Source of the DNA: Bimastos eiseni
Lineage: Eukaryota; Annelida; Clitellata; Crassiclitellata; Lumbricidae
Direction of reading: 5' to 3'
DNA length: 64,000 nucleotides
Assembly (NCBI GenBank): GCA_959347315.1
Contig: OY365810.1
Span: 31,102,908-31,166,907 of the forward strand
Shown: positions 35,621-47,535 of the stretch, in pieces
How the letters are laid out: the number at the start of each line of letters is the position of its first letter
Position numbering within the stretch: the stretch's first letter is position 1
The notes under the pieces: model-generated
Seen by the model: the letters and a program-made list of their open reading frames with translations, nothing else
Databases searched by the model: none
Told to the model about the DNA's origin: nothing
Translations under genes and position numbers: made by a program

Positions 35621-38600
35621 GTTAGTGCAAATTAGTCAATCTTGTTTGAGACGTGTTCGAACTGAGCAACTTAGGGGCCTAAGCTTCTTATATCGAGTTA
35701 TCTTTGGATCGTTATAGTACATGTATTTATTGCAGGCGTATACGAGAGCTTCTTCTTAGAGCTAACTACACAGTCGAAACTCAATTATCATTGCTCCGAA
35801 TTCCGTCATGAGAAATTTAATTTGCTTACAGAAAGCAATTTTACAAAAATCCGAACTTTGCCAATAATTTGCCGCAATGCTCAAGTCGTCAAAATACGGC
35901 TCTGTGCAGAGATGCGATCAAAATTAATCATAACTCTATAGAACTTCTACTACAATAAATTATTATAGACTAAGCTCCTCTACTTCGACGGAACGGGGCC
36001 AGGAACTTTGAACTTCGAATAACATTCCAACCATCACTTCTAGATGAGAATCTGTTGACTGGGCTTTTCGTGTTTGCGAGACCTTGCCAATAGTGACTCT
36101 TCTTGTCATCTGCTAGTTGAGCTGTGTTCGTGTTCGCCTGAATATTTGATATAGTGACTTTAACATCATGTAGATCAGCGCATGAGGCTCCTGAAGGGGC
36201 ACCTTATAAATGTCTGCAATAAATAAATTAAAAAATGTTTGTAATAAAAATATGACTTTAGTGTTTAGATATCTTCTATATAGTTAATCCTCTCTAGCGG
36301 GTGAATCAAAGGCTAATAAGCCTAATCTTTGGACGATTTTCATTTCCTTCTAAGCAATTGGATGCTTGCCTGTCTGCCTCTCTGTTTCGCTGTTTGACTC
36401 CCTGCCTATCTGTTCTCGTACTTACTTGCCTTTTTGTCTACCTGTCTGTATGTCTGTCTGCCTCTTTGAAAAGACATATGCTTGTTCCTATGTATGTGTG
36501 TGTGTGACCGCCATAGTGGATTCGATTCGCTGCCTGAAGGACGACACGGTTCCTGACTGGTATCCAGTGAATGTCTACTACTGCAACGATACACGGAAGC
36601 CACTCTGCTGCAACGATGCAAAGCAGTTCACCTGCTGTGAACAGAGCGGAACAGTTGCACTGTAGGAACCATCGATGCTGTCTGTCTCCTGCGCAATCAA
36701 TCAATAAATCAATCATTCAGTCATATCAGACCATATCAATTCAGATTAGATTGCTCTGTACATTACAATATAATGCCAGGAACCTAGATTTGATTACAAT
36801 TATAGCTTAGCAATCAGTATTTAATCTGTTAACCGACCTCTCTCTCTTCCTACTTTTTTCAATTATTCCTCTCTTTCTATATCGTTGTCTTCATCCGTTG
36901 TTCATTGTGCCAATTCCCTATTCTACATTCTTATTACTCCCACTTGGTCATCCAATATCTTCGTCACCGGGTCATCCCCCCTCATCACCACCAACACCCA
37001 GGCCCGGAGTGACGGGGCTAGAGTCTGGCGATTTTTCTAAGTCCAGCCTGGTACACAATAACCTAACGATGGAATTATAATAAACGGTTTTACTGCAGCT
37101 AAATTTAGATACAATCTTAATTAAGGGTGGATTAGAGGCTCGTGACTGCTCTGCCTATAGAGACCTGGAATTCACTCTGGGATATGTAGCCATTTGAATT
37201 ATTTTAAAATAATAATAATTTTTTCGTTTTGTCAAAGATGATTTAATAGTTTTTTTATTCGAGGTTGAATAAGAGGGAATTCCAGTAGTCGAGCGACGCG
37301 CGGACAATGGAGTCAGTTATAGTGGATGCAGTGTTAAGCCGAGCATGGATCGGCTGCGGCGGATGTCGCATATTATGTGCGTGAAGCAGAAACTGGTCAG
37401 GTCGAATGATGGTTAGCGGGGGTTCGGTCGGGATCGCTTCTCAGCTATATAAGTCCTCTAAATAGATAAATTAATAGGCCTAGTGGTTACATTGGTTAGA
37501 GATGAAGAAATAAGCTTATAGATCAAAACGAACTCCACGATAGCGAATAGAGGCATCAGATGCAGTAATGATGTAAAGCTAAGAGATTCTTTTACTTAAT
37601 GAGGAAGGTCTATTATGTGCGAGATGTTTCATAACGGGAAGACCATTGTGTGCACCAGGCCTATTTTTCATTATAACATTCTATGCTATCTGCGTGTATT
37701 TTACTCTAGGCGGGATCAGATAGTGACGTGGGCAGTGATCTTCGGATTCATTGCGCTTGTTGTGATGATTTGGTGTTGCTATCGAAAAGAGACTCACATC
37801 TGTGAGACGGATAACATCATGGGCAAGTGTTGTCTGCGCTGCTGTCCTTGCTGCGACTGCTGCTGCGCAACAAGGTATGCGTCATAGCTCTAAGCACTTG
37901 TAGCCTATACATGGCTAAAATTAATAGGCACATGTAGACCATATAGTGTCTTCTTCTTCTGGTTCACTGCCTTTGCGGCAGATTAAAATGTTCGACGTCG
38001 CCACTCCTCACGTTGTCGTTCCTCTTCATTAAGCTTACGATATCCCTCTGTCAACGTTCAAATTAGCATGTAAACATGCAAATGTGAGTAAGACAATTTG
38101 TAATGCATGGTCAATAGTATGGTACTGCTAGGATGCTTACACACATACATAACACATACTTAATACACACACACACACACACACACACAACACAACACAC
38201 ACACACACAAATACACACACATACCTATCAGTGCATAGGCTTGACAGCTGGACTATTGCAATTCAATACTCTGCTCTTTTCCTCGCCGTCTGTATATTAT
38301 TAGTTGCATGCATTGTGCATCTGTTTGCCTTCTTCTTCGGTTTCCTTCATTATATCCAGTTACAAAATTGCATGGGTCATTACATCTCCCAAAGAGTGTT
38401 CAAGTTTACCTCACGCTTTATATTTATCTATGTGAACCAAATTAAAAAATTCATTTATGACAATTACGTTACAGCTAAAACAGCAGTTTAACTCACAATG
38501 ATCAGCTTCCTCTGGTCATCTGTGCATGTAGATCCAACGTCTCAAATAAACTAAAAAGAAGCTTGTGGTTTCCAAGCATTTCGCACACTGGTCCTTGTCT

Positions 38601-39665
38601 ATATATAGACCTATTTACCACTACTAGCTTTATGTGGTCATTTCACTTTCTTTTATCTCGTGTAGAAAAGAATTGTAGATGTTTATTTTTCCAAATACCC
38701 AAGCTATTGAGGTGAATTCAAAACCTATAGAAATAATGGATTCATATTAATATACCTACATGAAGCTGAATAGTCGCAAGTAATGCAATATTGTAGTCGT
38801 TAATTGCGTATTTCTATAGCGCTACTTTTTAGCAAGGCACTGGGCACCAGCATCTTCACGAGAGCTGATGAAAGAAACCACACGTTGCTATTGAATTGCA
38901 CCTTGTTGATTAAAAGCTGTTGATGAAGGTGTTGCTGTTGATCCACGATTATTAATGACGACGACGATGATGATGGTGATGATGATGGTGATGATGGTGA
39001 TGATGATGATGACGATGATGATGATGACGACGCGTAGACTGTAACAATGAAGATGACGAACAGTTAGGGACGATGACGAACAACGGCGTTGATGACGATG
39101 AATGCATTGCTGATCGATATTAATATTAAATAGCATTGACCATGGATTTGACCTGATCTGTTTTGGTGCACCGTCGGTTGATGCCCTGTGCGTTAGTATG
39201 TCGACGCTATAGAAGTCTTTTCAGTCATGGCCATAGTCATGACGGTTGCGACAGTGACGATAACATTGATGATGACGATGAGAATGATGCTAATGAATTT
39301 TACGATAAGCGATGATGATGATCGTATGAGTTTCTAACAACAGTGAAGAAGGAGATAAACAACCACAAAGGAATTCAATGACAGCCTTTGACGATGTGAC
39401 CGATCGCTTCGAACATCACAACGGGTCATCATCGACTGGCATGCAGGCGACTCAGTGGGACGAGCGAATCAACGCCTACTATGGAAATCGAATCGTCAAG
39501 TGGAATGGACAGGTGGAGAAAAACAGTTGCTCTGGAGCGGAAAATGAAGCTTTCCACCCCTACCCTTTACCGACGAACGCCGATGGAGTGGGAAGTGAAA
39601 TAACCGGAAAGGAAATGCTTGCTGCGTTGAGAGATAGGGATGATGAGAACCTCATCGAAGCCTAA
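35551..39665 (+). CDS. Shisa-like (six-cysteine, single-TM) type I membrane protein; four exons
   Basis: Joining 35551-35620, 36517-36661, 37710-37874 and 39344-39665 gives 702 nt, 233 residues plus stop; all three introns are GT-AG and all phases fit (1, 2, 2). Residues 1-23 are a signal peptide with an ILLILAIL core. The ectodomain has six cysteines, C29-x16-C46-x7-CC54/55-x7-CC63/64, and one N-glycosylation sequon (N47-D-T). A transmembrane helix spans about 76-95 (IVTWAVIFGFIALVVMIW). Twelve cysteines follow at 94-124 and are probable palmitoylation sites. The tail (about 127-233) is polar and acidic. Known family: Shisa/VOPP1/WBP1/CYYR1-type proteins combine this cysteine pattern with one TM and usually act as membrane-trafficking or receptor-associated adaptors. 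Odd points: the CCG motif of true Shisa is absent and I see no PPxY motif in the tail. The exact ligand or partner is unknown. Gene structure is confident; family placement is inferred from cysteine spacing and topology. Confidence 0.72.
36517..36661 (+). CDS. Exon 2: six-cysteine ectodomain
   Basis: The exon follows acceptor CCATAG at 36511-36516 and supplies the two bases that complete a Val codon. It encodes the whole C...C...CC...CC module and the NDT glycosylation sequon. Donor at 36662 (CT|GTAGGA) is not optimal but is the only GT near the end whose phase fits exon 3. The upstream stretch is GT/CT-rich simple sequence and serves as a weak pyrimidine tract. Confidence 0.65.
37710..37874 (+). 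CDS. Exon 3: transmembrane helix and cysteine-rich juxtamembrane segment
   Basis: Acceptor is TTTTACTCTAG at 37699-37709; the first base completes a Leu codon. The exon encodes RDQIVTWAVIFGFIALVV, WCCYRK and then a run of CC pairs ending CCLRCCPCCDCCCAT. Basic residues just after the helix (YRK) fit a cytoplasmic C-terminus. Donor AAG|GTATGC at 37875 is strong and leaves phase 2. Confidence 0.68.
38164..38220 (+). repeat. (CA)n microsatellite in intron 3
   Basis: Interrupted CA dinucleotides inside the last intron of the Shisa-like gene. Confidence 0.95.
38953..39035 (+). repeat. (GAT)n microsatellite in intron 3
   Basis: GAT/GAC/GGT trinucleotides just upstream of exon 4; weakens the pyrimidine tract expected at that acceptor. 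Confidence 0.9.
39344..39665 (+). CDS. Exon 4: cytoplasmic tail and stop
   Basis: The frame is open from 39330 to the stop at 39663-39665. Two AG acceptors fit the phase left by exon 3: CAACAG (exon starts 39344) and CACAAAG (exon starts 39371); they differ by nine codons. The tail is rich in Asp, Glu, Asn and Gly, contains HPYPLP, and has no recognised catalytic domain. The acceptor choice, and whether an additional small exon lies in the 1.5-kb intron, cannot be settled from sequence alone. Confidence 0.55.
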
Positions 39666-39934
39666 GCGGAAGATCGTCGGCCATCGTTGTAAATAATGTC
39701 CAAATTTCTTATGAAGAACAGCAATTAATGCTTCATAATTGGATCGTCGTGAGCTTAGACTGTGTAAACCTGTATAGTCATAGATGCATTGGAGAATCTC
39801 TGGCTTGATGAGGAGCTGCTCAGATTGTTCAAAATCTCCACTAAAACAATAATAGGCCTACTCTAACACTTTAAAGTCCCGGTGTCTTACATGTGTGATG
39901 CCCAACTCTGTGGCATGTATCGTTTGACAATGAT

Positions 39935-39940
39935 AATAAA
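39935..39940 (+). terminator. AATAAA polyadenylation signal for the Shisa-like gene
   Basis: Canonical AATAAA 270 bases after the stop codon at 39665, with no other canonical hexamer seen between. It lies only ten bases before a MITE-like element that starts at 39950, so cleavage could fall at or inside that insertion. Confidence 0.45.
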
Positions 39941-39949
39941 CACCATTCA

Positions 39950-40067
39950 CAGGGGGGCGATCCCGGGGGGGGGTCGATGAGAAGAGACAATTTATTCGTG
40001 TGTCTCCCACCCACATTTCCTACTCCTCTCATTGAGTGCCCCCCAACCTGTCAAGGTGATACCCCTG
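39950..40067. mobile_element. Short MITE-like element
   Basis: Ends CAGGGGGGCGATCCC and, inverted, CAGGGGTATCACC. The interior (GTGTGTCTCCCACC, CATTTCCTACTCCTCTCAT) matches the reverse complement of the element at 32.7 kb. It begins ten bases after the polyadenylation signal of the Shisa-like gene. Confidence 0.45.
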
Positions 40068-40219
40068 ATCAATATTATAGTGCATGACACTTCTGTGAAT
40101 TCAGACAATGGTCATCGATCATTTGATTCAACAGTTTGGACTGACACGTATGTATACCTAGTTCTGCACTTGTAGAAAGAGTCGACATGTCATTATAATT
40201 GACACGGTGTTACTTACGA

Positions 40220-40576
40220 CAGCGTTTTCCAATGGTTTTTGTCAGTGGAACCCTTTTGATCTTAAATTTATTGGCGGAACCATTTTCCAAAATAAAACAT
40301 ATTCTGTTGCAGGTAGAAATGCTTGATAATGCAGACAATTATCGGCTTAGGCCTAGATTAGATTAATAATAACACAAATATCGATGACAATGACATATGA
40401 ATTCAGTTTGTAAGTTAGAATAAATATAGGCCTAGGACACTCTTCATAAAGTGACCGATATAGAAAATGATAAAGAAAATTTGTTCACTCCAAAAGTTTT
40501 CCGCGGAGCCCTTAATTCAATACTTCACCTCATGTAACCCTATAGGGTTCCGCGGAACACAGTTTGGGAAACGCTG
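40220..40576. mobile_element. hAT-like MITE
   Basis: Left end CAGCGTTTTCCAATGG; right end as reverse complement CAGCGTTTCCCAAACTGTG, with TTCCGCGGAAC just inside the right end. Flanks ACTTACGA and ACTTAGGC share ACTTA, consistent with a partly decayed 8-bp duplication. No coding capacity. Confidence 0.6.
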
Positions 40577-40599
40577 ACTTAGGCCAACGACATCCTTTC

Positions 40600-40708
40600 T
40601 GATTTCGTTAATTTGTTAATTGGTTGTCACTTGTAATTTCTTGGTCGTGAAATTTTTTTAGTTATCTATTGTTTGGCAGAATAAATTTCTTTGATTGATT
40701 GATTGAAC
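40600..40708 (+). repeat. Possible LINE 3' tail
   Basis: AATAAATTTC followed by TTGATTGATTGATTGA at its end resembles a non-LTR element 3' terminus with a short tandem tail. No coding part is attached. Confidence 0.3.
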
Positions 40709-41197
40709 TGCTACGATGATAATCCCGTAGAAATTGGAAAGTGGTAACCATACATGTAGGCGTACCTCCGTGATGTGACTAAAACCAATGTTGTCATGAT
40801 TTGCGTCATGAAGGGGTCGTTTTCGTTTGATGGAAGTTCAAGCAATGTCAAACGACGGTCCATTGATTGCCAATAATTCACGAGTGACCGTTTTTCGTTC
40901 TTACTGCCACGGCCAATAGGCCTATATAGGCCATATGTCGTCTATATAGGCTATAGTCAATATGTTAATGAGATGATGATTTTAATTGACGGCCTGATTC
41001 AGAGGCGTCCAGATGCAAATGCCTCCAATTTCAGATAATGGCGGATATTTTTGAGCTTTAGGGGAGCATAATAATCTCTTTGGGTTGCTGGTGACCGGGG
41101 GTTTGCCTCCATCACTCAGAGGGGATAGAAGCCCCTGGCATGAATAGAAATACAAGGCACTGCGCGCATGTTCACAAGTATGTTTATATAGAAATCC

Positions 41198-41311
41198 TCC
41201 ACTGCTCGCACTCTGACAGTGTCAGTCCCAAGCCTGTGTAAAGAGGAGGGCGACGCCAATGAACTTTACTATCGTGCACACAGTATCGTTTAGACGGAAA
41301 CCACTACGTGT
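41198..41311 (+). repeat. Short dispersed repeat, copy 2
   Basis: Partner of 14626-14737: CCACTGCTCGCACTCTGACA, TAAAGAGGAGGGCGACGCC, CACAGTATCGTTTAGACGG and ACCACTACGTG follow in the same order and orientation. Confidence 0.5.
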
Positions 41312-41837
41312 GTTTATGTAGCGCCTTCCAAAATCTCACAACGGCTCTTGGATTATTATACAGGCCATTTGCTTGGACCTGTATAGCATGGCCAGAACTA
41401 TAAAATATGGCGCTCCGGTAGAAATCGATCGATGGTGGTGTCGACTGTGTCGTCTGTCGAGGTGATGCAGGAGAACCAAGAAACAAATTCATACATTAAA
41501 TAGCTTGAAAAGTTTTATAATTCATGCATTAGAGTATAAAGCTGGAAATAACTAAGCGCTTAGTCAAATTATATTAACACGATGCTAATTTATAACCAGA
41601 TATAATAAGCACAGTATCGGTTCCAGGTCAATTGAATATTTTATTACCTGGATTCTTCAACAAGCGTCTGACACTAAATATTAATCATTATACTGTGCTA
41701 CATCCTGTGCTATATCCTCTGCTGATCTTTAAGTTTATGTACAAAGGCAATCTATGTGGCAGCGGAACAAGTCAATAAAGTTCCAAATCCTCATTTTGCT
41801 TTCCTTGATAAGAGACGGTAATTGAAAGTTATTAGGC

Positions 41838-41892
41838 CTGAACGATAATAACTTTCGCTCAAGGTCCCTACACAGTAACTCCGCTTTGGAAG
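41838..41892 (-). repeat. SINE body fragment
   Basis: CGCTCAAGGTCCCTACACAG and ACTCCGC match the body of the 30.84-kb SINE (TGCTCAAGGTCCATACGCAG, TGACGCC) in the same orientation. The tRNA head is not evident. Confidence 0.35.
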
Positions 41893-42185
41893 AAAACAGA
41901 ACACCTATCCAGATAATAACTATCTGTGTTTAAATATAATTTTTTAATACTAAATCCATTTAAGAATAGTTTTGAACAGCTAAGCAGCCTAGGATTAGAA
42001 TACTTGACTACAGAACAAGAAACTGTTTCTATTGATTAGCGGTTCCAAACGTCTTTGAACCAGGACATAATCGTTGCACCGCCATCCCTCGTAAGTTATC
42101 AAACCTAACTTACAACGCTAACAAATGATACGTTTTACAAACGCTTGCATGGGCCGCTTGGCCCAAAATCGGATCGATTGATGCT

Positions 42186-42432
42186 GGTCTGCTCTCGTGT
42201 GGGTCTGTTGATCGGTTGATGCGGCTGTGCGCGCGCGCGTGTGTGTGTGTTGGTCGGTTGATGCGGCTGTGCGAGCGTGTATATGCTGGTCCGCTGATGT
42301 GGGTGTGCGCGCGTGTGTATGTTGGTCGATTGATGTGGCTGCTCGCGCGTGTGTATGTTGACCAGTTGATATGGTTGTGCGCTCGTGTGTCTGTTGGTCG
42401 ATTGATGTGGCTATGCGTGTGTGTGTGTGTTG
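42186..42432 (+). repeat. 36-42 bp minisatellite bordering the satellite array
   Basis: About six imperfect copies of a unit like TTGGTCGATTGATGTGGCTG followed by a GYGCGYGTGTGT tract. It ends in GTGTGTGTGTGTTG, directly joined to the first satellite monomer. Confidence 0.85.
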
Positions 42433-42439
42433 ATTTCTT

Positions 42440-45400
42440 GATTTCTGCCATGCTATCTGAAAAAGTGAAGATATCTATGCAGAATTTTGATGCCAGTAGG
42501 TCTTCACAGATGCTGGATAAATATTATTTGGTTTCGATCATGTCGAATTTCGCGATAAGAAGTCAGTAAACCCGGGTTCATCGTTGTCTTCCCAAATAAT
42601 GAATCCTTGATTTCTGCCATGCTATCTGAAGAAGTGAAGATATCTATGCAGAATTTTGATGCTATTAGGTCCTCACAGATGCCGGATAAATATTATTTCG
42701 TTTGGAGCATGTCAAGTCTCTCGATAAAAATTCAGTGAACCCGGGTTCATCGTTATCTTTCCAAATAATGAGACCTTGATTTCTGCCATGCTATCTGAAG
42801 AAGTGAAGATATCTATGCAGAATTTTGATGCCTTTAGGTATTCACAGATGTTGGATAAATATTATTTGGTTTGGAGCATGTCGAGTTTCTCGATAAAAAG
42901 TCAGTGAACCCGGTTTCATCGTTATCTTTCCAAATTATGAATCCTTGATTTCTGCCATGCTATCTGAAGAAGTGAAGATATCTATGCAGAATTTTGATGC
43001 TTTTAGATATTCACAGATGTTGGATAAATATTATTTGGTTTGGAGCATGTCGAGTTTCTCGATAAAAAGTCAGTGAACCCGGTTTCATCGTTATCTTTCC
43101 AAATTATGAATCCTTGATTTCTGCCATGCTATCTGAAAAAGTGAAGATATCTATGCAGAATTTTGATGCCTTTATGTATTCACAGATGTTGGATAAATAT
43201 TATTTGGTTTGGAGCATGTCGAGTTTCTCGATAAAAAGTCAGTGAACCTGGTTTCATCGTTATCTTTCCAAATTATGAATCCTTGATTTCTGCCATGCTA
43301 TCTGAAAAAGTGAAGATATCTATGCAGAATTTTGATGCTTTTAGATATTCACAGATGTTGGATAAATATTATTTGGTTTGGAGCATGTCGAGTTTCTCGA
43401 TAAAAAGTCAGTGAACCCGGTTTCATCGTTATCTTTCCAAATTATGAATCCTTGATTTCTGCCATGCTATCTGAAGAAGTGAAGATATCTATGCAGAATT
43501 TTGATGCATTTAGGTATTCACAGATGTTGGATAAATATTATTTGGTTTGGAGCATGTCGAGTTTCTCGATAAAAAGTCAGTGAACCCGGTTTCATCGTTA
43601 TCTTTCCAAATTATGAATCCTTGATTTCTGCCATGCTATCTGAAGAAGTGAAGATATCTATGCAGAATTTTGATGCCTTTAGGTATTCACAGATGTTGGA
43701 TAAATATTATTTGGTTTGGAGCATGTCGAGTTTCTCGATAAAAAGTCAGTGAACCCGGTTTCATCGTTATCTTTCCAAATTATGAATCCTTGATTTCTGC
43801 CATGCTATCTGAAGAAGTGAAGATATCTATGCAGAATTTTGATGCCTTTAGGTATTCACAGATGTTGGATAAATATTATTTGGTTTGGAGCATGTCGAGT
43901 TTCTCGATAAAAAGTCAGTGAACCCGGTTTCATCGTTATCTTTCCAAATTATGAATCCTTGATTTCTGCCATGCTATCTGAAGAAGTGAAGATATCTATG
44001 CAGAATTTTGATGCTTTTAGATATTCACAGATGTTGGATAAATATTATTTGGTTTGGAGCATATCGAGTTTCTCGATAAAAAGTCAGTGAACCCGGTTTC
44101 ATCGTTATCTTTCCAAATTATGAATCCTTGATTTCTGCCATGCTATCTGAAAAAGTGAAGATATCTATGCAGAATTTTGATGCCTTTAGGTATTCACAGA
44201 TGTTGGATAAATATTATTTGGTTTGGAGCATGTCGAGTTTCTCGATAAAAAGTCAGTGAACCCGGTTTCATCGTTATCTTTCCAAATTATGAATCCTTGA
44301 TTTCTGCCATGCTATCTGAAGAAGTGAAGATATCTATGCAGAATTTTGATGCTTTTAGATATTCACAGATGTTGGATAAATATTATTTGGTTTGGAGCAT
44401 GTCGAGTTTCTCGATAAAAAGTCAGTGAACCCGGTTTCATCGTTATCTTTCCAAATTATGAATCCTTGATTTCTGCCATGCTATCTGAAGAAGTGAAGAT
44501 ATCTATGCAGAATTTTGATGCCTTTAGGTATTCACAGATGTTGGATAAATATTATTTGGTTTGGAGCATGTCGAGTTTCTCGATAAAAAGTCAGTGAACC
44601 CGGTTTCATCGTTATCTTTCCAAATTATGAATCCTTGATTTCTGCCATGCTATCTGAAGAAGTGAAGATATCTATGCAGAATTTTGATGCCTTTAGGTAT
44701 TCACAGATGTTGGATAAATATTATTTGGTTTGGAGCATGTCGAGTTTCTCGATAAAAAGTCAGTGAACCCGGTTTCATCGTTATCTTTCCAAATTATGAA
44801 TCCTTGATTTCTGCCATGCTATCTGAAGAAGTGAAGATATCTATGCAGAATTTTGATGCTTTTAGATATTCACAGATGTTGGATAAATATTATTTGGTTT
44901 GGAGCATGTCGAGTTTCTCGATAAAAAGTCAGTGAACCCGGTTTCATCGCTATCTTTCCAAATTATGAATCCTTGATTTCTGACATGCTATCTGAAGAAG
45001 TGAAGATATCTATGCAGAATTTTGATGCCTTTAGGTATTCACAGATGTTGGATAAATATTATTTGGTTTGGAGCATGTCGAGTTTCTCGATAAAAAGTCA
45101 GTGAACCCGGTTTCATCGTTATCTTTCCAAATTATGAATCCTTGATTTCTGCCATGCTATCTGAAGAAGTGAAGATATCTGTGCAGAATTTTGATGCTTT
45201 TAGGTATTCACAGATGTTGGATAAATATTATTTGGTTTGGAGCATGTCGAGTTTCTCGATAAAAAGTCAGTGAACCCGGTTTCATCGTTATGTTTCCAAA
45301 TTATGAATCCTTGATTTCTGCCATGCTATCTGAAGAAGTGAAGATATCTATGCAGAAATTTGATGCTATTAGGTTCTGACAGATGTTGGATAAATATCTT

Positions 45401-46525
45401 TTGGTTTGGAGCATGTCGAGTTTCTCGATAAAATGTCAGTGAACCTGGGTTCATCATTATCTTTCCAAATAAAGAGACCCTGATTTCTGCTATGTAATCT
45501 GAAGAAGTGAAGATATCTATGCAGAATTTTGATGCCAGTAGGTCTTCACAGATGCTGGATAAATATTATTTGGTTTGGAGCATGTCGAATTTATCTATAA
45601 AAAGTTCAGTGAACCCGGGATCATCATTATCTTCCCAAAAAGTGAATCCTTGATTTCTGCTATGTAATCTGAAGAAGTGAAGATATCTATGCAGAATTTT
45701 GATGCCAGTAGGTCTTCACAGATGCTGGATAAATATTATTTGGTTTGGAGCATGTCGAATTTATCTATAAAAAGTTCAGTGAACCCGGGTTCATCGTTAT
45801 CTTTTCAAAATAATGAAACTTTGATTTCGGCCATGCTACCTGAAAAAGTGAAGATATCTATGCAGAATTTTGATGCTATTAGGCAATCACAGATGCTGGA
45901 TAAATATTATTTGGTCTGGAGCATGTCAAGTTTCTCGATAAAAAGTCAGTGAACCCGGGTTCATTGTTTTCTTCCCCAATAATGAAACCTTGATTTCTGG
46001 CATGCTATCGGATGAAGTGAAGTTGTGTATGCAGAATTTTGATGCTCTTAGGTCCTCACAGATGCTGGATAAATATTATTTGGTTTTTGAAAGTCGAATT
46101 TATCTATAAAAAGTTCAGTGAACCCGGGTTCATCGTTATCTTTCCAAAAAATGAAACCTTGATTTCTGCCATGCTATCTGAAGAAGTGAAGATATCTATG
46201 CAGAATTTTGATGCTATTCGGTCCTCACCGAGGTTGGATAAATATCATTTGGTTTGGAGCATGTCGAGTTTCTCGATAAACATTCAGTGAACCCGGGTTC
46301 ATCGTTATCTTCCCAAATAATGAATCCTTGATTTCTGCCATGCTATCTGAAGAAGTGAAGATGTCTATGCAAAATTGTGACGCCAAGAGGTCCTCACAGA
46401 GGTTGGATAAATATTATTTGGTTTGGAGCTTGTCAAGTTTCTCGATAAAAAGTCAGTGAACCCGGGTTCATTGTTTTCTTCCCAAATAATGAAACCTTGA
46501 TTTCAGCCATGCTATCGGAAGAAGT
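42440..46525 (+). repeat. Satellite array, left subfamily (about 169-170 bp, about 24 copies)
   Basis: Head-to-tail monomers carrying the marker GATTTCTGCCATGCTATCTG. Central copies (about 42.8-45.3 kb) are nearly identical and share the variant CCCGGTTTCA; outer copies at both edges are more diverged and keep CCCGGGTTCA. Two variants of one site (CTTTTAGATA and CCTTTAGGTA) alternate irregularly in the core. No gene is present. Confidence 0.95.
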
Positions 46526-47124
46526 CAAGTCAAAGCAAATTTATTGAAACCATCGTGCCATATTTACAAAAGGATAGCAAACAGAAGTACAGTGTCAAAT
46601 AAATAGAAATTAGTTCAATTGAAGCCAACAATAAAATTATACAATTGAAAATAAAGATGGTCAACAGGAGTTCCAAAGGGGATTAAACCTCGCTAAAAGG
46701 AACCCCTAATTTCCCTGTACAACAAAATTACGAAGATGGCGAGTTGAGATGAAAGGTACTAGGATAATCATATAGCAAAACAATTTTTTTTTAAATAACC
46801 GAATTGCTCAATCTGTTTGCCAGGTGGTACATTGAATGCAAAAAAACCTTGAATTTGACAATGATTACAGATGAAACAATAAAACTCTTAAAACACAATA
46901 AACAGGATTGAAAAAGAAGATAAATTAAACCATAACTAATCTTAAACTAAAGAGTTCCTGTCCCTTTCTCAATCCTCATCACCACCTTTATAATAATACG
47001 CCAAAAACAATGTGACAAAGTGTTACAAAAGCGAGAAAATAAAACCAGATAATATGTGTAGATAATCTCATATTTAATTGATAAACGTTATTTTATTGGA
47101 ATCAGTGGGTTTGGAATCATAGAC

Positions 47125-47535
47125 TCAGTGCCCTGCTCTGAACAGATGATCTAAAGAGGAGGAGTTTAAGAGAAAGAGTTTAAGAGCGCTCTTAAACGAA
47201 TTATAACTAGGAGAGTTTCTAACTGCAGCAGGAGGAGCATTCCAAACAAGCGGGCCAGTGGACTTAATAGAGAATTTTCGTGTATTAGTTCTAGAAGCCA
47301 AAACTCGATAGCCGGAGGAACCTCTAGTAACGTGAGAATGGATCTCAGAGCCTAGTGAGAAATAATATTGGAATGTTCTAGGTAAGAGATGATTGATAAA
47401 TCGATAAACAAAAAGGCCTATCTGTAAATTCCTAATCTGGAAAATATTAAGCAGATTAAGGTCACGAAAGATAGGGACAGTGAGAATTTGTAGGAAGTCC
47501 ACTGATAAGTCTAACCGCCTTCTTTTGTAATACAA
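47125..47535 (-). pseudogene. LINE ORF2 C-terminal region
   Basis: About 136 residues including FRDLNLLNIFQIRNLQIGLF, GPLVWNAPPAAVRNS and FKSALKLFLL. This is the conserved tail found after the RT in CR1/L2/Jockey-type elements. It is separated from the RT frame by stops between 47535 and 47808. Confidence 0.7.

Larger units (their letters stand above)
40709..42180. other. Intergenic, repeat-derived fragments only
   Basis: Contains the short dispersed repeat at 41.2 kb and the SINE body fragment at 41.84 kb; no coding sequence recognised. Confidence 0.4.

Noticed and set aside
38231..38491. Hydrophobic 86-residue frame in intron 3
   Set aside because: It has no splice sites that fit the flanking exons; hydrophobicity follows from T-rich sequence.
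42110..42569. Repeat-rich frames on both strands at the array border
   Set aside because: They arise from the 36-bp minisatellite, whose unit is a multiple of three.
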